Assembly (NCBI GenBank): GCA_964520655.1
Contig: CAZFNI010000007.1
Location: forward strand, 1 to 64,000
Source of the DNA: JACQQW01 sp964520655
Lineage (GTDB): Bacteria; Omnitrophota; Gorgyraeia; Zapsychrales; Fredricksoniimonadaceae
Length of the DNA stretch: 64,000 nt
Direction of reading: 5' to 3'
Positions 40,099 to 48,769 of this stretch are shown here, one piece after another (position 1 is the stretch's first letter; each line of letters starts with the position of its first letter). A model generated the notes under the pieces. The model saw nothing but the letters and a program-made list of their open reading frames with translations, was not told where the DNA came from and did no database searches. Position numbers and translations under genes: made by a program.

Positions 40099-42301
40099 AA
40101 AGATCTTTTATTCGTCCCTGTTAGGTATCCTGACAGCCCTTCAGGCGACAGTCCTGTTAGCCAGGCTCTTGTCCTTGAGAGTTCCGTCCTCGGCATTGAC
40201 TGCCGATGTGGTCGGCGAGTGGCAATCCCTGCTGCGCCCGGAGTGGGAGACGGTCATTTACCGCGGATTTGTTTTTTTTGCTATTACTGGAGCATTTCTT
40301 TGGGTGAATATCCTTCGATTTATCCCGCGTTTACCCCGCTTTGCGGCCGCGGAGCTGGTCGTGACCGTCGCGATCCTGGGGACATGTTTCAAAGCGGCGG
40401 TCTATGCCGGCCATCCGCAGCTGGCAGGCAATTGGCAGATCATTCTTCTGGCCTCAGCGGTGCTTCTTAAAGTTTTCTGGCCGTGGGTGGATCGTCAGAC
40501 AGAGGCGTTGGCGGAATTTGCTCTCAATAAGAGCAACAGGAAATACATCGATCTGCTGCTGACGGTCCTGATGCCCCTGGTGATCGTTTTGATCATCGAT
40601 GTCCCCAATGTCCAGGGCGCTGTGGCGCGATTTTTTGTCGGCGAGCAATTCCATCATAACGACAGTTTTATTTATGGGCCGGTCCTCGCTTATGCCAGCG
40701 GCGCGAAGCTTGATGTGGATGTCATCAGCCAGTACGGGGTGGGTGTCGGCGCTATTTTTGGGACTTTGTCCTCGATGATCGGGGGCGTCAGTTATGAAAA
40801 TGGGCTGACGCTGATGGTCTGGGGCGCGATCATCTATTATGTGCTGCTCTTCTTCCTGCTAAGGTCCTGGATCAACAATACAGTGCTGGCCTGTGCAGGG
40901 GTTTTTCTGGCGCTTAAATTCCAAATGTTCAATGCGGGCGTTTATCCGTTCGCTTTCACCTATGGCAGCGCGACAGTGCTGCGCGCCTGGTTTGATATTG
41001 TTGTGCTTTGGTCCTTATGGGCGCACAGCCGCTGTCCCAGGATGCGCTGGCTAATATTGGCCGCCGCCGCATGCGGAGCGCAGTTATTCTATATCCCCTC
41101 CGACGGGGCTTATGTGTCGGCGATGCTGGCGTTCTATATCTTTGTCTGGGCCTGGCTTAACGGGGGGGTCAGAAAACTCTGGATCCTGGTCGTGCTGCTG
41201 GCTGCGCCGGCAATAATGCTGCTGTTGATGGGGATATTCCTGGGACCATCGGTCGGGCAAAAGATCTTTTGGGAGAACCTCAAAGAATTCGTCAGCTATT
41301 TCCTTAACGGTTTTGGGCTGACGCCGATCGACAGCGGTTTGATCGAGCGCAAGTTCCTGGCATCCCTGATGGGCTTTGTGCTGCCGGTCCTTTATGTACT
41401 GACGTTGTTGTTCACCGGCGCGCTTTTGCTGCTGCGCAAGATCCATCTGCGCAACCTTTTTGCCTGTACGCTCAGCGTTTACGGGTTATGTCTCTACCAT
41501 TACTACGTGGCCCGATCAGGCCCGTCGAGCTATTATGTGGTTTCTGTTCCTTTTGTGATGCTCTTGATATTTTGGATCAGCAAAGCCGGCGCGCTGTTCC
41601 CGGAAAATCTCCGCCGTATGACAAGTCCGGCGGTTCTTCTGGTCAGCGTGTTGATGCTGCTGCTTAATCAGAATTTTATTGCCTATCCTAATCGCTTTAA
41701 CGTCTCGCGAAATCCTTTGACCGATCCCGCTGTTGCCCAGCCGCTGGATTCCGGCCTGCCGTATTTCTATCATTTATATAGAGGCTACAATGATCAACTG
41801 AAAGTCCCGCTCAATGCTTTAGGTCAGCAGGATGAGGGACTCTATGCCGAATCGGATTTCCGCTCAGATGACCAGCTTTTGTCCTATTATCGCGCGGAAT
41901 CGGATTTTTCTGTTGATGCGGCATTGATCGCCCGTTTGACAAAACCTGATGAGCCGGCGGCATTGATCAGCAGTTTTGAGATCAAAATACTCATCGATGC
42001 CAAACGCCGCCCTTACTTTTATTATTTCCCTCTGGCAATTTCTCATCCGCTGCGTTCCCGGACGCTTGTGCGCAGCAGCATTTACACGAAGGACCAGCTG
42101 ACAAAGGTGCTTGAGAAATTAGACCGGGACAAGCCGCCGTATATTTTCGTCGAACGCGTTTTGCTGCAGCGTCCGCTGCCGGAAGTATTTTATTTTTATT
42201 ATTCCAGCATGCTGTATTTAGTCGACCATGTGATGGCCAACTATGAGGTCGCCCAACAGGGGAAATATATTGTTGCCATGCGTTATAAAGGAGCCCGATA
42301 G
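40085..42301 (+). CDS. GT-C-like membrane protein, family B (copy 2)
   Basis: A 738-residue family B member. I start it at the GTG (VSVHRKIF) 14 bases inside the preceding gene, because the N-terminus then aligns with copies 1 and 3; the frame is open to 39851 but only within the coding region of the family C gene. FWPWVD replaces FWPEL at about 135; the signature is GEQFHHNDSFIYGP near 187, with DVISQYGVGVG after it. The C-terminal domain has ISSFEIKILIDAKRRPYFYY and PPYIFVERVLLQ. The conserved EQFHHND loop and Gln-Tyr-Gly motif resemble GT-C first-loop motifs. A following ATG lies directly after its stop. Confidence 0.6.
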   Translation: MSVHRKIFYSSLLGILTALQATVLLARLLSLRVPSSALTADVVGEWQSLLRPEWETVIYRGFVFFAITGAFLWVNILRFIPRLPRFAAAELVVTVAILGTCFKAAVYAGHPQLAGNWQIILLASAVLLKVFWPWVDRQTEALAEFALNKSNRKYIDLLLTVLMPLVIVLIIDVPNVQGAVARFFVGEQFHHNDSFIYGPVLAYASGAKLDVDVISQYGVGVGAIFGTLSSMIGGVSYENGLTLMVWGAIIYYVLLFFLLRSWINNTVLACAGVFLALKFQMFNAGVYPFAFTYGSATVLRAWFDIVVLWSLWAHSRCPRMRWLILAAAACGAQLFYIPSDGAYVSAMLAFYIFVWAWLNGGVRKLWILVVLLAAPAIMLLLMGIFLGPSVGQKIFWENLKEFVSYFLNGFGLTPIDSGLIERKFLASLMGFVLPVLYVLTLLFTGALLLLRKIHLRNLFACTLSVYGLCLYHYYVARSGPSSYYVVSVPFVMLLIFWISKAGALFPENLRRMTSPAVLLVSVLMLLLNQNFIAYPNRFNVSRNPLTDPAVAQPLDSGLPYFYHLYRGYNDQLKVPLNALGQQDEGLYAESDFRSDDQLLSYYRAESDFSVDAALIARLTKPDEPAALISSFEIKILIDAKRRPYFYYFPLAISHPLRSRTLVRSSIYTKDQLTKVLEKLDRDKPPYIFVERVLLQRPLPEVFYFYYSSMLYLVDHVMANYEVAQQGKYIVAMRYKGAR

Positions 42302-44899
42302 ATGCTGTTCTTAGTCATGGTCCTGAATTTTATCGTGGCAGCGTTGCTGTATCCCGAGATCTTCATCCGCATGGACTATCGCCTGGTGCAGGGGCATGAG
42401 ACTTGCGGGCCGATGCAGTATGTGTTCTTTTTGATCGGCCAGTTCTACCAGGGCGGGGTGCAGCTTTTTGACCGCTATGACCTTTTTAATGGGTCTTATA
42501 CCCAGCTCTCCGTCGGGCTCTATACGCCCATTAATTTCCTGATCGCAGCGGGCTACGCATTATTGTCGCCGTTCGTTAAAGATCCCGCCCAGTTCTTCCA
42601 TCACTGGTATCTGATCGCCTATCACGGCCTGGGGCTGATGCTGCGCACCTATGGGGTTTATTTGCTGGCGTCTTATATGACCAAATCCCGGATGACAGCG
42701 CTTGTGTCCACCCTATGGGTCAACTGCTTTTGCGCGATCACCATGATCCATTTGGGCGGGTTGTGTATTTCTCCTGTGTATAATTACCTGCCGCTGCTGT
42801 TATTTTGTCTGGTCTATTACTGGGACACCCGTTCGATCAAAGCTGCGGTTGCCTCGATCTTAGTCTTTCTGCTGGCGGCTAATAATGCGATGTATGTCGG
42901 GTTTGGGTTCTTTTACCAGACAGTGCATTTGTTCTTGTTCGACATGCTGATGATCTGGCTGATCTTTCAGCGCCGCAAAAAACCATTATTTGCCGGTCGT
43001 TTCGAGTTAAAGAGGACGCTTGGCCTAGTACTTATCATCATTTTATTGTTCCTGCCGGTGTTATGGTGGGCGACCAACATCATCAGTGATTTTGATATGG
43101 CTGGTTCTGGTCTGGGGGGGACACAGGGGCGTTTTAACCGCATCTATAATCCGCACGCCATGATGACAGATCCGTTGCGTTATTTTGTGTCCTTAAAAGA
43201 TGTGTTCCACCACGCTTATGATTTCACGACCAGCGGCTGGTATCTAAGCGGCGCGTTCCTCGGGATCACAACGATGTTGCTGGCCTTGATCGGTCTGGTG
43301 CTGGGCAAGCATTCGTATAAAGTGGTCTTTATCACGGCGGCGGTGATGATGGGATTCTTGAACGTACCCTCGACACAAGGCGGATGGATGATGTGGGCCC
43401 ATTGGGTCGATGCGATCACCAACCCATTCTGTTTTCTGGTGCGCAGTTTCCATTACGCGGTCTTGCTGTGGTATTTGAGCATCATGGTGCCGGTGACGCT
43501 TGGCATACAATCCCTGTGGGCCATGGCCTGTGACCAGAAGGATAAGATCTATGCCGGCAGGATCCCGTTTATCACGGGGATTTTGGCGTCGGGATTGATC
43601 GGGTGTTTCTTCATTCAGGCCCCTGTTATCAAAGCTTATGCCATAAAGATCGTCGCGGCGTTTTTGGTGTTCTTTGCCGTGATGAGCCTTGAGCGTCTCT
43701 CAACAGCGCTGCGCCGCTGGCTGGCCGCCGCCGCGATCGCGGTGATCGTGGTGACGGAATTTATCGTGCTCGTCAGTTATATCAACACCCCCAGCGTGGA
43801 CATGAACGGCGCGTATTGGGACGGGTTAAGGGTCAAACCAAGGGTCTATTCCCCCATGCATACGCCGCCGATCCCGATGGTGTTGGATTATCAGAATCCC
43901 CGCACGCTTCCAGTACGTTTCTTTTACCGAACCGATAAACAGGTGGTGTTCCCGCTGCTCGTTGAATTCCAGGGGATGTTTGGACAGTTCTACCAATATA
44001 TGCCCCTGGCCTTGAGACTTGAACGGCCGGCGTGTATCTATATCCCAAGGATGAAGATCTTCAACAATATTGATCAGGATAAACAGATCCAGGAATATAT
44101 CGCCCGCGATGGGAGGATCATGTATATCGCTGACGCGGCGATCGCGCCGGACCAGAAAGAGTATGCCCGCATCCTGGATGCCGGCCTTGACCGTCGGGTG
44201 GTGCAGGTTGAAGCGGCGCATGAGGATAAGGTCCAGAAATTAGCGGACATGGCGTTGCCTTTGGCCGCAACGGAGCTTTTTAAGAACAATGAGTATGTGT
44301 TCCCCTCGATCGATGCCAGGGTCGTCGACAAGAAGGATACGATACAGTATCAGTGGCGCCTGCCCGCGGATTTTCCGCGCTATCTTTCCACAGGGGTCTT
44401 CACAGCGGACGCGCAGTTGTGGCGTCTTCTTGTCGGCAATGATCCGCTGACCATCGCACAAGGAGCCTTGGTCTATCCGGGGACGTTCGATGTGAACAAT
44501 GTCCGCGACGGATATTTGACCGTCCTGATGTCAAAGTCCAGGCCTGTGGGTAGAGGCAATGTCACGTTGACGGTAGCAACGCCGGCCGCATTAATGGATG
44601 TTTGGCGCAACACCCAAGACCAGTTCGGTTTCACCTACAATAATCCCCGAAGCGGCTGGTGGGTCATGCACATGCCTTATGATCCAAAGTGGCAGCTTTT
44701 TATCGACGGGAAGAAGACACCGATCGCGCGCGTTAACCGCTATTTTATCGGCGCCCCGTTATCTGCGGGCGAACATCAGATCTTATTGACCTATTGGCCC
44801 GACAGTCCGCTTCGACCGCTGATCATTGTGTCGCTGATCACGGCGCTCTTGATCATGATCTGGGTCTTTCGAACGACCTATCGATGGAGCAAGACATGA
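42302..44899 (+). CDS. YfhO-like membrane glycosyltransferase, family C (copy 3)
   Basis: An 865-residue family C member that begins at the base after the previous stop, with AAAGGAG eight bases upstream. First loop: QGHETCGPMQYVF, then FYQGGVQLFDRYDLFNGSY; membrane part: NNAMYVGFGFFYQTVHLF, GSGLGGTQGRF, AHWVDAITNPFCFLVRS. The outer C-terminal domain has FDVNNVRDGYL and ends WQLFIDGKKTP, YFIGAPLSAGEHQILLTYWP and a helix. Where copies 1 and 2 have D-T-E in the first loop, this copy has E-T-C, so the acidic residue is changed from Asp to Glu and one charge is lost. It overlaps the next gene by ATGA. Confidence 0.65.
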   Translation: MLFLVMVLNFIVAALLYPEIFIRMDYRLVQGHETCGPMQYVFFLIGQFYQGGVQLFDRYDLFNGSYTQLSVGLYTPINFLIAAGYALLSPFVKDPAQFFHHWYLIAYHGLGLMLRTYGVYLLASYMTKSRMTALVSTLWVNCFCAITMIHLGGLCISPVYNYLPLLLFCLVYYWDTRSIKAAVASILVFLLAANNAMYVGFGFFYQTVHLFLFDMLMIWLIFQRRKKPLFAGRFELKRTLGLVLIIILLFLPVLWWATNIISDFDMAGSGLGGTQGRFNRIYNPHAMMTDPLRYFVSLKDVFHHAYDFTTSGWYLSGAFLGITTMLLALIGLVLGKHSYKVVFITAAVMMGFLNVPSTQGGWMMWAHWVDAITNPFCFLVRSFHYAVLLWYLSIMVPVTLGIQSLWAMACDQKDKIYAGRIPFITGILASGLIGCFFIQAPVIKAYAIKIVAAFLVFFAVMSLERLSTALRRWLAAAAIAVIVVTEFIVLVSYINTPSVDMNGAYWDGLRVKPRVYSPMHTPPIPMVLDYQNPRTLPVRFFYRTDKQVVFPLLVEFQGMFGQFYQYMPLALRLERPACIYIPRMKIFNNIDQDKQIQEYIARDGRIMYIADAAIAPDQKEYARILDAGLDRRVVQVEAAHEDKVQKLADMALPLAATELFKNNEYVFPSIDARVVDKKDTIQYQWRLPADFPRYLSTGVFTADAQLWRLLVGNDPLTIAQGALVYPGTFDVNNVRDGYLTVLMSKSRPVGRGNVTLTVATPAALMDVWRNTQDQFGFTYNNPRSGWWVMHMPYDPKWQLFIDGKKTPIARVNRYFIGAPLSAGEHQILLTYWPDSPLRPLIIVSLITALLIMIWVFRTTYRWSKT

Positions 44900-46299
44900 G
44901 GAACGTATCCGTAGTTGCTGCGGCACTGTTCCAGGATCCCGACGAGATATTGGCAGTAGATCTGGTTGCTGCGGCGCGTGATGGCGTGATGGATGAGCTG
45001 GTGCTGGTGCTCTGTGCGCAGGCCCTTGAACCGTCGTGGGTCAAGTCGCTGCCCGATGCTGTGCGCGTGATCATTGTCCGCAGCCCGGCCCAGGCGGGGA
45101 AAGAGGGAGCGGTTAAACGCGGGCTTTTTGCCGCAACGGGGGACTGGGTTATTACCTGGGAAGATATGCGCGTTTCATTCAAGGAAGTCTTGTCTTATGC
45201 GTTTAAACACAAGGATTCAGGGATCGTTTTAGGGATGTTCTATGCGCATGGGGAGAGACGGGTGCATCAGCATTTGACCCGTTGGTTGCTTGGAGAAGGC
45301 ATTGTCGAGGGAGATTGCGCGTTTCGCTGTGTCCCTGGAAAATATTTAACGCCTGTGCTGGGCCGCATTTATCTGGAGCGCGACGGGTTTAATACGGAGT
45401 GGTGTTATGTGGCGCATCAGCTGGGATTTCCGCTGACAGTTGTGCCTGTGATCGTGCCGTGGCGCTTTGACCGGATGGACATCATGGCCTATGTGAATCT
45501 CTGGCGCATCCGTCTCTGGCATCACACGCCTGTTAATACCAGCGATGAACATATGTCCGACCATGATGTGGCTCAGATGTATGCCCAGGAAAGTCGTCAT
45601 TGGTGGTTTACGGCCAAGGCCGCTTTTATGGAGAAGATCTTAACACAATGGGTGCCTATCCAAGATCCATTTGTTCTCGATGCGGGCTGCGGCACGGGGC
45701 ATAATATGCTGTATTTGGCTAAACAGGGCAGCTATGTTGGCGTGGATGTTTCCGGCAAAGCCTTGAGTTTCTGTCAGACGAACGGGCACACGCGTCTGGT
45801 ACAAGCCGATCTTTTAGGCTTGCCGTTTAAGCCTGAAAGTGTGGATGTGATCCTTTCTTTGGATGTGGTCGAACATGTCGGCAATCCCTGGGGCTTGATC
45901 CGTCAATACAAGCGTGTGCTGAAAAAGGATGGCTATTGCGTCATTGCTGTCCCGGCATACGGCTTCTTATTCGGCCCTCACGACGAAGCCTTGTCCCATT
46001 ATAAACGTTACAGTTCTGGGATGATACGTTCATTGATCGAAGAAGCAGGTTTTGAGGTGCTGCATGAGAACTATTTGTATTGCATCCCATTTTTCCCGGC
46101 AGCCACCGTCAGGCTTTTTCGTAAAATATGCTGCCGTGATCAAAAGCCCAGCACGGACATGTATTTAATGCCCCTGCCGTTCGTTAATGAGCTGATGCAA
46201 AAACTCATGGCATTGGAAGTCTGGCTGTTAGGCAAAGTGCCGATGCCTTTTGGTACATCGATCGTCGTAGTGGCGAAAAAAAGCGGGGCACATGGGTAA
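44896..46299 (+). CDS. Fusion: degenerate GT2-like domain plus SAM methyltransferase
   Basis: A 467-residue protein starting at the ATG overlapping the previous stop (44896; ATG 44884 is possible). Residues about 1-215 follow the plan of a GT2 glycosyltransferase of the dolichol-phosphate-mannose-synthase type: RNVSVVAAAL, AAARDGVMDELVLVLC and VKRGLFAATGDWVITWEDMRV, where the D-x-D metal site reads WEDM, so activity is doubtful. Residues about 250-440 are a class I methyltransferase: LDAGCGTGHNMLYLA (motif I), VDVSG, and SLDVVEHVGNPW. The fusion splits the B-C chain at its middle and may methylate a lipid-linked sugar. It overlaps the following B gene by 8 bases (ATGGGTAA). Confidence 0.7.
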   Translation: MRNVSVVAAALFQDPDEILAVDLVAAARDGVMDELVLVLCAQALEPSWVKSLPDAVRVIIVRSPAQAGKEGAVKRGLFAATGDWVITWEDMRVSFKEVLSYAFKHKDSGIVLGMFYAHGERRVHQHLTRWLLGEGIVEGDCAFRCVPGKYLTPVLGRIYLERDGFNTEWCYVAHQLGFPLTVVPVIVPWRFDRMDIMAYVNLWRIRLWHHTPVNTSDEHMSDHDVAQMYAQESRHWWFTAKAAFMEKILTQWVPIQDPFVLDAGCGTGHNMLYLAKQGSYVGVDVSGKALSFCQTNGHTRLVQADLLGLPFKPESVDVILSLDVVEHVGNPWGLIRQYKRVLKKDGYCVIAVPAYGFLFGPHDEALSHYKRYSSGMIRSLIEEAGFEVLHENYLYCIPFFPAATVRLFRKICCRDQKPSTDMYLMPLPFVNELMQKLMALEVWLLGKVPMPFGTSIVVVAKKSGAHG

Positions 46300-48769
46300 T
46301 CCCGGGCAAAAGAACTCACAGACATTATTGTTGATCGCCGCGATCGTGCTGGCCGGCATGGAGCTGGCATTGATCACGGGCGCGCTGTTGTCTTTTGTCC
46401 CGATCGACCAGCGGGCATTATTGGCGGATGTTTTTGCCAAAGATGTGCACATCATCAAAAAAGACTGGAAGATGCTTGTCTATCATGGCGTGATCGCGGC
46501 CATCGCGTTTTTGGGGTGGCTGGCCCTGACCCGGTTTAAGCAATATTGTTTTGAGCAGGACAAGCGGCGGGAATTGGCTCTGTTGTGCAAAAGCAGCGCG
46601 GCCTGGATCACGCTGATGGTCTACGCATTATTTTTTGTGATCAATGATCCTCGTCCCACATGGGCCTGGCAGACCTTCGGCCTGGCCGCGATCGGCGCCG
46701 TGTTAACGAAATTATTCTTTCCTGAATTAAATAATTTATTCCAGGGTCCAGCTGTTTTTAAAAAAGCGGCGATATTTGGCGGCTTTCTTTTTACCGGAGT
46801 TTTTGTTCTGTATAACGGAGGCGCTCGGGCGGCTGGGACATTGGCCTTGTGGTCCGTATTCCTAGGCGGGGCCATTGGCGCGGGATGGTTATTAGGCCGA
46901 ACGGATCTAAGTCCAATTGCCAGGAAGTTGACGCGGCTTTCCCCGTTGGCGGATGTGTTGATATGGCTTTGCAGCAAAAGTGTTCTGGCCAACACTGCTT
47001 TTGCCGCAGGCGGTATTTTCCTTGTGTCGCTTTTGGCTATCGTCGACCCTGTCGCAGTCCTGGCACAGACGGCCTTTGGCGAGCACTATTACCATTTTGA
47101 CCTGATGCTCATGGCCGGTGCCTATGCGTTTGGCAGCGGCAACACGCTGGGCGTCGATCAGATCGCGTATTACGGCATTGGTCTGCCTGCTTTAGTCGGG
47201 GGTTTGTCCAAAGCATTCTTTGGGCAGGTCACTTATGAGGGTGTCTTTGCCATCTATTGGGGATTGACGATCGTTTATTACGCGGCTTTCTATGCCGTCA
47301 TGCGCTACTGGCTTGGCAGCGTTCTGTTAGCATTTGCCGCCGTGATGCTCGCGGTCAAATGGCAGGTTTTTTATTCCTTGTCTTATCCGGTCTCTGCCAT
47401 TTATCCCAATAGCTCTCCACTGCGCTGTTTTTTAGACATTCCGACATTTATATTGCTGTGGATGTTCATCAAAAGCGGGAAGACAAGATACCTGTGGTCT
47501 GCCGCTGCCCTGACAGGAGTGGCAATGGTTTTCATGCCAACGACTGGCGTCGATCTGTATCTGGCCCTGGTGGCATTCGCGGGGATGTTTTTTATTCTTC
47601 GAAAGATCCAAAAGATAACGATCGATCGCCTTCGCGTTGCCACGGCGCTGCTGATCCCGTTGGCCTGTGCATTGATCGGATTCTTCTTTCTGTGCGGCAA
47701 GGCCGTGTTCGCTGGCCAATTCTGGAAAGACCTGATGTTCTATCCGCATTTGTTCACCAACGGGTTTTATGACATCTGGTTCTGGGATAATTTAATGCAC
47801 GGCCATTATGTCGATTTTGCCGTCGGCGTGCTTTTTCCGGTCCTGTATCTATTCACGATGCTGTGGATAGGGTTTCGTTTGTACCGCCGGGAGGGATCGC
47901 TTGAGGAAATGATCACCTTTGCCGTTTGCGCATATGGCTTAAGTCTGTATCATCACTACCTGGTGTTGTCGCTGCAGAATAATTATTTCATGCGCGCGGT
48001 CGTTTTTATCTGGGTGATCTTCTATTGGGTCAAAGGCGCGATGAATGCGTGTTCATCATCAAAGGCCAGGGCGCTGTGGGCGTGGGGTTTAGCTGCTGGA
48101 TGCTTGTTCTTCCTGTTAACCGATAAGCTTTATCAGGCGTTCCCGAATTATTGGAATTCATTGAACGTGCGTAATCCCATCGTCGATAAACGCACTGCCC
48201 GGGGTTTACCTGAGGACGGGCGGCCTTACTTTTTCCATCAAGAGGCGTGGACCGCAGAAAAAGATAAGCTCGCGGCAAATTCTGTGGGAACAACACAGGA
48301 GCGTATCTTTTTTGAATGGCAGGTGCCTGACCATGAAACGTTAAAAGCGCTTTATGCCCAGGAGTTTGATTTTAAGGAGGATGTGGCCCTGATCAGGGCC
48401 TTGACCACGCCGTCAGAAAAGACCGCGCTGCTCTCAAGCTTCGAGATCGAGATATTGCGTCAGGCCGGGCGCCGTCCGTACTTTTTTTATTTCCCTGTCA
48501 TTTCTTCGCGCGGCATGGATGTGCGCACCTTCCCGCACACCAACATTTACACCAAGGGCATGCAGGCGCGGATGATCCAGGAGATCGAGAGCTCAATGCC
48601 GGAATATATTTTTATGGAACGGATATTTTTAAGCGATGCGCTTCCGGCTTCCTACGCGGTCGACCACGAGGAGCTCTTGGGTGTCATCGCGCATATCCGC
48701 AAACATTATCAACCCTTCGCCCAGGGCAAGTACTTGACGGCCATGAAGAGGGTCCATGTCCAGGATTAA
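46292..48769 (+). CDS. GT-C-like membrane protein, family B (copy 3)
   Basis: An 825-residue family B member, the longest because of an enlarged region between the N-terminal helices (FFPEL near 147) and the signature GEHYYHFDLMLMAG (near 262). After it, GVDQIAYYGIG stands for the QYGVG of other copies, then KWQVFYSLSYP. C-terminal domain: SSFEIEILRQAGRRPYFFYF, NIYTKG and YIFMERIFLS. About fourteen helices. It starts 8 bases inside the previous gene and is followed by a family C copy after a 14-base overlap, repeating the spacing seen between copies at 40.1 kb. Same inferred role as the other B proteins. Confidence 0.6.
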   Translation: MGNPGQKNSQTLLLIAAIVLAGMELALITGALLSFVPIDQRALLADVFAKDVHIIKKDWKMLVYHGVIAAIAFLGWLALTRFKQYCFEQDKRRELALLCKSSAAWITLMVYALFFVINDPRPTWAWQTFGLAAIGAVLTKLFFPELNNLFQGPAVFKKAAIFGGFLFTGVFVLYNGGARAAGTLALWSVFLGGAIGAGWLLGRTDLSPIARKLTRLSPLADVLIWLCSKSVLANTAFAAGGIFLVSLLAIVDPVAVLAQTAFGEHYYHFDLMLMAGAYAFGSGNTLGVDQIAYYGIGLPALVGGLSKAFFGQVTYEGVFAIYWGLTIVYYAAFYAVMRYWLGSVLLAFAAVMLAVKWQVFYSLSYPVSAIYPNSSPLRCFLDIPTFILLWMFIKSGKTRYLWSAAALTGVAMVFMPTTGVDLYLALVAFAGMFFILRKIQKITIDRLRVATALLIPLACALIGFFFLCGKAVFAGQFWKDLMFYPHLFTNGFYDIWFWDNLMHGHYVDFAVGVLFPVLYLFTMLWIGFRLYRREGSLEEMITFAVCAYGLSLYHHYLVLSLQNNYFMRAVVFIWVIFYWVKGAMNACSSSKARALWAWGLAAGCLFFLLTDKLYQAFPNYWNSLNVRNPIVDKRTARGLPEDGRPYFFHQEAWTAEKDKLAANSVGTTQERIFFEWQVPDHETLKALYAQEFDFKEDVALIRALTTPSEKTALLSSFEIEILRQAGRRPYFFYFPVISSRGMDVRTFPHTNIYTKGMQARMIQEIESSMPEYIFMERIFLSDALPASYAVDHEELLGVIAHIRKHYQPFAQGKYLTAMKRVHVQD

